A DNA stretch of 64,000 nt, from positions 1-64,000 of the forward strand of contig CALFLL010000045.1 in assembly GCA_937880845.1 (NCBI GenBank). The letters run 5' to 3'. The translations under genes and the position numbers were made by a program. Positions 26,760 to 34,146 of this stretch are shown piece by piece. Source of the stretch: an uncultured Drancourtella sp. GTDB taxonomy: Bacteria; Bacillota; Clostridia; Lachnospirales; Lachnospiraceae. The first letter of the stretch is position 1. Every line of letters begins with the position of its first letter. The notes below the pieces were generated by a model, which did not search any database, was not told the DNA's origin, and worked only from the letters and a program-made list of their open reading frames with translations.

Positions 26760-26796
26760 GATAACTTGATTTTATTTTTTTTAAATCAAAGTTATC
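26760..26796. promoter_or_regulatory. Palindromic hairpin in the leader of the component B operon
   Basis: GATAACTTGATTT (26760-26772) pairs with AAATCAAAGTTATC (26783-26796) with one bulged base. It lies about 20 bases after the expected transcript start and 11 bases before AAGGAGGG. It could be an operator or an RNA element. Confidence 0.55.
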
Positions 26797-26822
26797 GCGA
26801 TTACAAAAAGGAGGGATTGTCT

Positions 26823-28109
26823 ATGAAACTGGAATTGGGGAAAATCAAAATCAATGATATCCAATTTGCAGACAAAACGTATGTGAAAGACCATGTTCTT
26901 TATGTGAACAAAGAGGAAGTGGAAACACTGGTTCTGGAAGATGACAAACTGATTGGATGTAGTCTTGATATTGCCCGTCCGGGTGACAGCACAAGAATCA
27001 CACCTGTAAAAGATGTGATTGAACCAAGGGTAAAAGTATCTGGGGGATCTATTTTTCCTGGAGTAATCGGAAAAGTTACACCGCCGGTAGGAGAGGGACG
27101 TACACATGCACTGGACGGATGCTGTGTTGTAACGGTAGGACGTATCGTTGGATTCCAGGAAGGTGTTATCGATATGAGCGGACCGGCAGCTGATTACTGC
27201 CCATTTTCCAAAACGGTAAATCTTTGTGTAGTGATTGAACCAAAAGAAGGACTGGAAACTCATGTATATGAAAAAGCGGGACGTATGGCCGGATTAAAGG
27301 TTGCCACATATCTTGGTGAAGCGGCAAGAAATCTGGAACCGGATACACTGGAAACATTTGAAACAAAACCTGTTTTTGAACAGGCTGCCATGTATCCTGA
27401 TCTTCCAAAAGTTGGATATGTACATATGCTGCAGTCACAGGGACTTCTTCATGATACCTATTATTATGGAGTAGATGCAAAGCAAATGGTTCCGACTTTT
27501 ATGTATCCGACAGAAATTATGGACGGTGCAATCGTATCCGGAAACTGTGTCGCACCTTGTGATAAGGTTACAACGTATCATCATTTCCACAATCCGGTTA
27601 TTGAAGACTGTTACAAACATCACGGAAAAGATATCAACTTTATGGGTGTTATCCTTACCAATGAAAACGTATTCCTTGCAGATAAAGAAAGACATTCTGA
27701 CATGGTTGCAAAACTGGCGGAGTGGATGGGACTGGATGGTGTTCTTATTACAGAAGAAGGGTATGGAAATCCGGATACAGACCTTATGATGAATTGCAAG
27801 AAGGTAGAAAAGAAAGGAGTAAAAGTGGTACTTATTACAGACGAATTTCCTGGAAAAGATGGAAAATCCCAGTCACTTGCAGATACTTGTGATGAGGCGG
27901 ACGCACTTTCATCCTGTGGACAGGGAAATGCAACCTTACACTTCCCGGTTATGGATAAAGTAATCGGTACAATGGATTACATTGAAAACCAGATCGGAGG
28001 ATGGGCAGGATGTGTAAATGAAGACGGTTCTTTTGAAGCAGAACTTCAGATCATCATTGCATCAACCATCGCAAACGGATTTAACTGTCTGGCGGCTAAA
28101 GGTTACTAA
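26823..28109 (+). CDS. Glycine/sarcosine/betaine reductase component B, alpha/beta precursor (GrdE-like)
   Basis: Protein of 428 aa. It matches the pro-protein of substrate-specific component B, which cleaves itself at a Cys to give two subunits and a pyruvoyl group that binds the substrate amine as a Schiff base. The cleavage site is visible as SGNCVAPCDK with Cys242, the same position as in characterised GrdE. The ATG at 26823 has AAGGAGGG ahead; the open frame extends upstream past the promoter and is not real there. GrdB-like selenoprotein follows after 23 bases. Substrate unknown: glycine, sarcosine, betaine and other amines all have such paralogues. No component A or C gene is in the window. 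Confidence 0.88.
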   Translation: MKLELGKIKINDIQFADKTYVKDHVLYVNKEEVETLVLEDDKLIGCSLDIARPGDSTRITPVKDVIEPRVKVSGGSIFPGVIGKVTPPVGEGRTHALDGCCVVTVGRIVGFQEGVIDMSGPAADYCPFSKTVNLCVVIEPKEGLETHVYEKAGRMAGLKVATYLGEAARNLEPDTLETFETKPVFEQAAMYPDLPKVGYVHMLQSQGLLHDTYYYGVDAKQMVPTFMYPTEIMDGAIVSGNCVAPCDKVTTYHHFHNPVIEDCYKHHGKDINFMGVILTNENVFLADKERHSDMVAKLAEWMGLDGVLITEEGYGNPDTDLMMNCKKVEKKGVKVVLITDEFPGKDGKSQSLADTCDEADALSSCGQGNATLHFPVMDKVIGTMDYIENQIGGWAGCVNEDGSFEAELQIIIASTIANGFNCLAAKGY

Positions 28110-28132
28110 AATCGTAAAGGGGGAAGCATACT

Positions 28133-29455
28133 ATGGCAAAATATAAAATTGTTCATTATATAAATCAGTTTTTTGCCGGAATCGGCGGAGAAGAGAAAGC
28201 AGATCATAAGCCGGAAGTAAGAGAAGAGGCAGTAGGACCTGGGGTGGTACTGGCTTCTGAACTTGGTGATGAGTTCGAAATTGCGGCAACCATCATCTGT
28301 GGCGATAACTATTTCGGTGAAAATCTGGATGAAGCAACAGATACCATTATTGATATGGTAAAGAAATATGAACCGGATATTTTTGTAGCAGGACCTGCCT
28401 TTAATGCAGGACGTTACGGAGTAGCCTGCGGTACGATCTGTAAAGCTGTGGAAGAACGTCTGAATATTCCGGTTCTGACAGCAGCATACGAAGAAAACCC
28501 AGGTGTAGATATGTTCCGTAAAGATGTGATCATTGTGAAAACAGGAGATTCTGCGGCAACAATGAAAAAAGTCCTTCCATACATGGTAAACCTTATAAAG
28601 AAGATGGTTTCCGGAGAAGCAATTTTGGGACCGAAAGAAGAACATTATCATGAAAGAGGAATCCGTGTAAATTATTTTGCGGAAGAAAGAGGATCGGAAC
28701 GTGCCATCAAGATGCTTGTAAAGAAGATGAAAGGCGAACCGTTTGAAACGGATCTTCCGATGCCGAAATTCGACAGAGTTGCCCCGGCAGATCCGATCCA
28801 AGATATCAAGCACGCAAAACTTGCGGTTGTCACATCAGGAGGAATCGTTCCGGTCGGAAACCCGGATCATATTGAATCTTCCAATGCAACCAAATTCGGA
28901 GTTTATTCCATCGAAGGTATGGATCAGATGACACCGGATAAATTTACCACTATCCATGGAGGATATGACCGGCAGTTTGTTATGGAAAATCCAAACCTTG
29001 TTGTTCCTCTTGATGTGTTAAGAGAAATGGAAAAAGACGGTGAGTTCGGAGAACTGGTAAACTATTTCTGTACAACGACAGGAACAGGAACAGCAACAGG
29101 ATCCGCTGCAAAGTTCGGTGATGAGATTGGAAAAATGCTCAAAGAAAAAGAACACGTTGACGGCGTCATCCTTGTGAGCACATGAGGTACCTGTACACGT
29201 TGCGGTGCAACGATGGTAAAAGGAATCGAAAAATATGGTATTCCTGTAGTACATATGGCAACAGTTGTCCCGATTTCTCTGACGATTGGAGCAAACAGGA
29301 TCATTCCTGGTGTTGGTATCCCGTATCCTCTTGGAGATCCTACACAGGGAGAGGTGGATTCGAAGAAGATTCGTAAGAAAATGGTTCGGCGTGCATTAAA
29401 AGCACTTCAGACACCGGTCGAAAAACAGACGGTATTTGAAGATGACAATTTCTAA
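28133..29455 (+). CDS. Selenoprotein GrdB-like, component B gamma subunit (in-frame UGA = Sec)
   Basis: Protein of 440 aa read through a TGA at 29183-29185 (residue 351). Before it the sequence ends DGVILVST; directly after it, in the same frame, comes GTCTRCGATMVKGIEKYGIP and 89 codons to the TAA at 29453. ST-Sec-GTCTRCG is the hallmark UxxCxxC redox motif of GrdB, where Sec350 is known. Thus TGA is selenocysteine, not a stop. The subunit reductively cleaves the C-N bond and passes a carboxymethyl group to the selenocysteine of component A. A SECIS-like hairpin lies at 29188-29218. A conventional gene call would cut this gene at 29185. Confidence 0.92.
29183..29218 (+). promoter_or_regulatory. 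UGA selenocysteine codon with SECIS-like hairpin
   Basis: UGA at 29183. Then TACC/GGTA (29188-29191 with 29215-29218), an internal loop, and a 6-bp stem CGTTGC/GCAACG (29198-29203 with 29207-29212) capped by a GGT loop. Bacterial SECIS hairpins lie at this distance and present G and U in the apical loop for SelB. Confidence 0.7.
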
Positions 29456-29468
29456 TGCAAAACAATGG

Positions 29469-29497
29469 CGGGTACGGTGCATTCTGTACGGTACCCG
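29469..29497 (+). terminator. Hairpin between grdB-like and ykvI-like genes
   Basis: CGGGTAC/GTACCCG (29469-29475 with 29491-29497) extended by five more pairs after one mismatch, followed by a pyrimidine-rich TTCCTTCTTT. It could lower expression of the transporter relative to the reductase, or protect the upstream RNA end. Confidence 0.5.
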
Positions 29498-29530
29498 TTC
29501 CTTCTTTATAAATGGATGGGAGGAAACTCT

Positions 29531-30676
29531 ATGGGTAAAGAAAAGGAAGCGGTTAACTGGAAAAGAGTGTTGATTTTAGCAGGGGCTGTCATTGCCTTTA
29601 CAATCGGTTCTGGATTTGCCACCGGACAGGAGATCATTCAGTATTATACGGCATATGGCGTGCAGTCTATTTTAGTAATTCTTGTATTTGCGGTAGCGTT
29701 TTTGTATTATAATTTCAACTTCGCAAAAGCAGGTGCAGAGCAGAAATTTGAACGTGGAAATGATGTATATAAATATTTCTGCGGAAAATATGTAGGTACA
29801 TTTTGTGATTATTATTCTACAGTTTTTTGTTATATGTCATTTTGGGTCATGGTCGGAGGAGCTGCCTCTACGTTAAATCAGGAATATAACCTTCCAACAT
29901 GGGTTGGAGCGGTTGTCCTTACGGTTCTTGCAATCATTACGGTAGTAGGAGGCCTAAATTCCCTTGTAGATGCAATCGGTGTGGTAGGTCCGATTATCGT
30001 TGTGTTATGTATCTTCATTGGTCTTGTGACTTGTATTATTGACGGAGGAAATATTCCGGAAGGACTGGAAGTAATCCGTACAGGTGCATACGAAGGAGCA
30101 AAAGCCGGAGAAACCATTAAAAATGCAGGACCAAACTGGCTGATTTCCGGTCTGTCTTACGCAGGATTTGTACTTCTTTGGTTTGCAAGCTTTACGGCTG
30201 CACTTGGATCCAAGAATAAGAAAAAAGATCTTAATTATGGTATCGTAGGCGGAACAGTTGCTGTATGTGTTGCTATCGGATTGATCTGCTTTGCACAGAT
30301 TGCCAATATTAATACGATTCTTCCGGATGGAAGTGCACATGTATGGAATGCAGATATTCCGAACCTGATTCTGGCAATGAAGATTTGGAAACCATTCTCA
30401 GCTATTTTTGCAATTGTTGTATTTGCAGGTATTTATACGACAGCGGTACCGTTGTTATATAACCCGGCAGCCAGATTCGCAAAAGAAGGTACACCGAAAT
30501 TTAAAATGTTGACAATCGTACTTGGTGTGATCGGACTGCTTGTTGGTCTGTTCCTTCCGTTTAGAGTACTGGTCAATATCATTTATGTTTTAAATGGGTA
30601 TGTCGGAGCGGTATTAATCCTGTTTATGATAAAGAAAAATATTTGTGATTTTCTCGCGAAAAAGAAAAAGGCATAA
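29531..30676 (+). CDS. YkvI-family (APC superfamily) membrane transporter
   Basis: Protein of 381 aa with about ten hydrophobic segments. TM1 carries the unwound-helix motif GSGFATGQEIIQYY, typical of COG3949/YkvI proteins and related to sodium-coupled amino-acid carriers. GGAGG precedes ATG 29531; a longer frame runs back through the intergenic hairpin and is not credible. Directly behind the component B genes on the same strand, it is the best candidate to import their substrate (inference from position; substrates of this family are mostly unknown). Confidence 0.8.
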   Translation: MGKEKEAVNWKRVLILAGAVIAFTIGSGFATGQEIIQYYTAYGVQSILVILVFAVAFLYYNFNFAKAGAEQKFERGNDVYKYFCGKYVGTFCDYYSTVFCYMSFWVMVGGAASTLNQEYNLPTWVGAVVLTVLAIITVVGGLNSLVDAIGVVGPIIVVLCIFIGLVTCIIDGGNIPEGLEVIRTGAYEGAKAGETIKNAGPNWLISGLSYAGFVLLWFASFTAALGSKNKKKDLNYGIVGGTVAVCVAIGLICFAQIANINTILPDGSAHVWNADIPNLILAMKIWKPFSAIFAIVVFAGIYTTAVPLLYNPAARFAKEGTPKFKMLTIVLGVIGLLVGLFLPFRVLVNIIYVLNGYVGAVLILFMIKKNICDFLAKKKKA

Positions 30677-30710
30677 GCTAGAAATGACTATTTAAAAGTG
30701 AAGAATTCTG

Positions 30711-30745
30711 AAAAAGCAGTAATTTTAAAAAATTACTGCTTTTTT
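30711..30745. terminator. Terminator after the ykvI-like gene
   Basis: Stem AAAAAGCAGTAATT/AATTACTGCTTTTT with a T-run; A-run on the other side makes it nearly symmetrical. Confidence 0.85.
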
Positions 30746-30805
30746 GCGGATATGATGATAAGATGTATTTATAAAAATACAATAATGGAAGAGAGAGAAG
30801 GGAAT

Positions 30806-32044
30806 ATGGATTACAACAGAATTGTAGAAGGGATTCTCGATATAGGAGAAGCAATGTTAAAAAGCGGAGCCGAAAATTTCAGGCTGGAAGACGGGCTTTA
30901 CCGTATGTTGAAAAGCTATGGATTCACAAGATATGATGTGTTTGTGATTCCAAGCAACATTCAGGTGACGGTGAAGACACCGGAGGGAGAATTTATTACC
31001 CAGATACGTCATATTGAATCATGGGAAATGGATGGTGACAGACTGGATTATCTGAATAATCTTTCGCGGTATGTCTGCGAACACAAACCGGATGAACAGA
31101 AATTAAAAGAGAAATTTCAGGAAGTTATGAACAGAAAACAGCAGCATCCTGCTGTCCGGTATCTTGCGGGCGTGATGGGAGGAACAGGATTTGCGGTTTT
31201 TTTTGGAAGTAACTTTCAGGATGCAGTCCTGGCAGTCCTTGTTTCGCTTATGATTGTTTTTGTTGGGAATTGGCTCAGCAAACGGGAAGGAAATCTTCTG
31301 ATCTATAATCTCATACTGGCATTTCTGGCAGAAGTCATTATCATAGAAGCTGCCAAATACGGGATTGTACAACATCCGGACAGAATCATGATCGGAATTG
31401 TGATGCTTCTTATCAGTGCTCTTGGTACAACTAACGGGATCAGGGAACTGTTGCAAAGGGATTTTATATCCGGATCTATCAATATCATGAATTCCCTTTT
31501 GGGAGCAGCGGGGATTGCTTTTGGAATCGCACTTGCCATGCTGTTTTTGGAAAGTCTTCCAAAAGAAGAGGGATTTATTTTGAATGCCAGCGTTCCTATC
31601 CAGCTTATTTCCTGTACGATTGCCTGTACAGGATTTGCCATGTGGTTTAAAGTAAGAGGAAAACAGGTATTATATTCCAGCGTAGGAGCTTTTTTCACAT
31701 GGGGGATATATGTTGTTGTTTTTGAAATCAAACCAAGTAATTTTGTCGCTACGCTAGCGGCGGCAGTATTTGTAGGACTGTATGCATTTATCATGTCCAG
31801 GATCAATAAAGCACCATCTACGATTTTCCTTACGGCTTCCGTATTTCCATTGATACCAGGGCCGAATCTGTATTATATGATGTATGGTGGAGTAAGCAAT
31901 GATATGAATATGGCAATAGAAGAAGCGATTGTTCTTTTTACAACGTGCCTTGCCATTGCTCTTGGATTTAATATCGTAGATGTTGTATCCAGGAGTGTTA
32001 TGAATATGCGGAGAAAAGGACAGCAGACAGGAAGGGATTCATAA
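30806..32044 (+). CDS. Threonine/serine exporter (ThrE family)
   Basis: Protein of 412 aa with both halves of ThrE in one chain. A soluble N-terminal DUF1212 part (SGAENFRLEDGLYRML near residues 17-33) and about ten membrane segments from residue 115 on are visible. The C-terminal part has the LIPGPNLYYMMYG loop. ATG 30806 follows GAGAGAAGGG; an in-frame ATG seven codons earlier would include that site. It stands behind a terminator and so is separate from the reductase operon. It exports small hydroxy amino acids by proton exchange in the characterised relatives. Confidence 0.85.
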   Translation: MDYNRIVEGILDIGEAMLKSGAENFRLEDGLYRMLKSYGFTRYDVFVIPSNIQVTVKTPEGEFITQIRHIESWEMDGDRLDYLNNLSRYVCEHKPDEQKLKEKFQEVMNRKQQHPAVRYLAGVMGGTGFAVFFGSNFQDAVLAVLVSLMIVFVGNWLSKREGNLLIYNLILAFLAEVIIIEAAKYGIVQHPDRIMIGIVMLLISALGTTNGIRELLQRDFISGSINIMNSLLGAAGIAFGIALAMLFLESLPKEEGFILNASVPIQLISCTIACTGFAMWFKVRGKQVLYSSVGAFFTWGIYVVVFEIKPSNFVATLAAAVFVGLYAFIMSRINKAPSTIFLTASVFPLIPGPNLYYMMYGGVSNDMNMAIEEAIVLFTTCLAIALGFNIVDVVSRSVMNMRRKGQQTGRDS

Positions 32045-32126
32045 ACAGTATGATAAAATCAGAAAAGCATTGATTTTTATAACAATGTTTAGTAGAATTA
32101 CTGTTAGAATGCTAGGAGGTAGAAGC

Positions 32127-33140
32127 ATGACAGAATATACAAAAGTAGCACTGGATGCGATGGGAGGAGATTATGCTCCTGTCGAAATGATTAAAGGTGC
32201 TATAGATGCGGTAAATAAACGTAAGGATATCAAAGTGGCCTTGGTAGGAAAAGAGGCTGTCATCAAAGAAGAATTAGGAAAGTATACTTACGACAAAGAT
32301 CAGGTTGAAATTGTCAATGCAGAGGAAGTCATTGAAACTGCAGAGCCGCCGGTCAACGCAATCAGAAAAAAGAAAGATTCATCTATTGTAGTAGCGATGA
32401 ATATGGTGAAACGAGGAGAAGCGGATGCACTTGTTTCGGCAGGAAGTTCCGGAGCAATCCTTGTAGGCGGCCAAGTGATCGTAGGCAGGATCAAGGGAGT
32501 GGAAAGACCACCTCTTGCACCGCTTTTACCGACCAAAAAGGGATTTTCCCTTCTGATTGACTGTGGGGCAAATGTAGACGCAAGAGCTTCCCATCTTGTT
32601 CAGTTTGCAAAGATGGGCTCCATTTACATGGAACATGTGATGGGAGTAAAAAATCCCAAGGTGGCGATTGTCAATATCGGTGCCGAGGAAGAAAAAGGAA
32701 ATGCTCTTGTAAAAGAAACATTTCCTCTTTTAAAGGCATGTAAAGACATTCATTTTATTGGAAGTATCGAAGCAAGAAATATTCCGTATGGGGACGCAGA
32801 TGTGATTGTTTGTGAGGCATTTGCAGGAAATATCATCCTGAAACTTTACGAAGGAGTCGGCGGGGTTCTTGTGGACAAAATAAAAGAAGGTATGATGCAG
32901 AGCTTGCGTTCCAAAATCGGAGCACTGCTTGTGAAGCCTGCTCTGAAAACAACGTTAAAGAGTTTTGATGCAAGTGAATACGGCGGTGCTCCGTTGCTTG
33001 GATTAAACGGGCTTGTAGTTAAGACTCACGGAAGTTCCAAAGCAAGAGAAGTAAGCAACTCGATCATACAATGCGTTACATTTAAAAATCAGAAGATCAA
33101 TGAGAAAATCAGAGAATGCATTCAAAAAGAGGAAGAATAA
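32127..33140 (+). CDS. plsX: Phosphate acyltransferase PlsX
   Basis: Protein of 337 aa transferring acyl groups from acyl-ACP to phosphate, the first step of phosphatidic acid synthesis with PlsY. VALDAMGGDYAP at the N-terminus and VICEAFAGNIILKLYEG are diagnostic (here VCEAFAGN). ATG 32127 follows TAGGAGG. It heads plsX-acpP-rnc-smc-ftsY, the conserved cluster interrupted upstream by the reductase block. Confidence 0.96.
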   Translation: MTEYTKVALDAMGGDYAPVEMIKGAIDAVNKRKDIKVALVGKEAVIKEELGKYTYDKDQVEIVNAEEVIETAEPPVNAIRKKKDSSIVVAMNMVKRGEADALVSAGSSGAILVGGQVIVGRIKGVERPPLAPLLPTKKGFSLLIDCGANVDARASHLVQFAKMGSIYMEHVMGVKNPKVAIVNIGAEEEKGNALVKETFPLLKACKDIHFIGSIEARNIPYGDADVIVCEAFAGNIILKLYEGVGGVLVDKIKEGMMQSLRSKIGALLVKPALKTTLKSFDASEYGGAPLLGLNGLVVKTHGSSKAREVSNSIIQCVTFKNQKINEKIRECIQKEEE

Positions 33141-33165
33141 AAACATATAAGGAAGGTATGTAACT

Positions 33166-33399
33166 ATGGAATTTGAAAAATTGCAGGGGATTATCGCAGA
33201 TGTATTAAATGTTGAAGCATCTGACATTACAATGGACACAAAATTTGTAGATGATTTAGGAGCAGATTCTTTGGATATTTTCCAGATTATCATGGGTATC
33301 GAAGAAGAATTTGATATTGAGATCGATAATGATGATGCAGAAAAAATCGTAACGGTCGGAGATGCGGTAGAGCAGATCAGAACAGCAACAAATAACTAG
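33166..33399 (+). CDS. acpP: Acyl carrier protein
   Basis: Protein of 77 aa, very acidic. The phosphopantetheine serine lies in GADSLDIFQII. It carries growing fatty acids as thioesters. AAGGAAGG upstream. It ends with a small terminator (33412-33433) that may let part of the transcription continue into rnc. Confidence 0.96.
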   Translation: MEFEKLQGIIADVLNVEASDITMDTKFVDDLGADSLDIFQIIMGIEEEFDIEIDNDDAEKIVTVGDAVEQIRTATNN

Positions 33400-33411
33400 A
33401 GAATAGATACG

Positions 33412-33433
33412 GAAAAGCCCATGTGGGCTTTTT
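33412..33433 (+). terminator. Short terminator between acpP and rnc
   Basis: AAAAGCCCA/TGGGCTTTT with a two-base loop; the T tail is part of the stem. Confidence 0.7.
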
Positions 33434-33452
33434 CGTGTTAATTGGGGGATTT

Positions 33453-34139
33453 ATGCAGAAATTAAAAAAGTTGGAAGAAAAGATAGGGTATCGTTTTAAA
33501 GATAAGACGTTGCTTGAACATGCTATGCGACACAGTTCCTATGTCAATGAAAAACATATGGAAAAGCAGGAATGCAACGAGCGGCTAGAATTTTTGGGAG
33601 ATGCGGTTTTGGAATTGATATCCAGCGAATTCCTGTTTTTTGCCCATGCAACCATGCCGGAAGGAGAATTAACAAAGAAAAGAGCGAGTATGGTATGCGA
33701 GCCGGCTCTTGCATTTTGTGCAAAAGATATCCGGCTTGGAGAATTCCTTTTGCTGGGAAAAGGAGAAGAAGCGACAGGAGGAAGAAAGCGGGAGTCTGTG
33801 ACATCCGATGCAATGGAAGCACTGATCGGAGCGATTTATCTGGATGGTGGTTTTGCTAGTGCAAAAGAGTTCATACATCGTTTTATTCTGAATGATCTGG
33901 AAAATAAAAAACTCTTTTATGATAGCAAGACTATCTTGCAAGAGATGATACAGGGTTCTACAGATGAGCAGGTTTCTTATGAACTTTTGGAAGAAACCGG
34001 ACCGGATCATAACAAGAGTTTTTGCACTGCCGTAAAAATAGGAAATGTGATTTACGGTAAAGGAGAAGGAAAGACAAAAAAAGCATCCGAACAGGAGGCT
34101 GCCTATCAGGCTATCCTGAAATTACAGAGCAGACAATAG
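33453..34139 (+). CDS. rnc: Ribonuclease III
   Basis: Protein of 228 aa cleaving double-stranded RNA (rRNA and mRNA maturation). The catalytic signature ERLEFLGDAVLELI occupies about residues 39-52, with the second acidic patch at SDAMEALIGAIYLDGG. The C-terminal double-stranded RNA-binding domain covers about 158-225. ATG 33453 is preceded by GGGGGA. smc follows after seven bases. Confidence 0.96.
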   Translation: MQKLKKLEEKIGYRFKDKTLLEHAMRHSSYVNEKHMEKQECNERLEFLGDAVLELISSEFLFFAHATMPEGELTKKRASMVCEPALAFCAKDIRLGEFLLLGKGEEATGGRKRESVTSDAMEALIGAIYLDGGFASAKEFIHRFILNDLENKKLFYDSKTILQEMIQGSTDEQVSYELLEETGPDHNKSFCTAVKIGNVIYGKGEGKTKKASEQEAAYQAILKLQSRQ

Positions 34140-34146
34140 GTGACAT

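Larger units (their letters stand above)
26491..26822. other. Intergenic regulatory region before the reductase genes
   Basis: About 330 AT-rich bases without a gene. It holds the terminator of the regulator (26563-26601), a strong promoter (26707-26735) and an imperfect palindrome in the 5' leader (26760-26796). The stretch 26602-26706 is nearly all A and T and shows nothing else. Confidence 0.8.

Noticed and set aside
26736..26822. Upstream in-frame ATG of the component B precursor
   Set aside because: It abuts the -10 box and lies ahead of the transcript start; ATG 26823 has the ribosome site.
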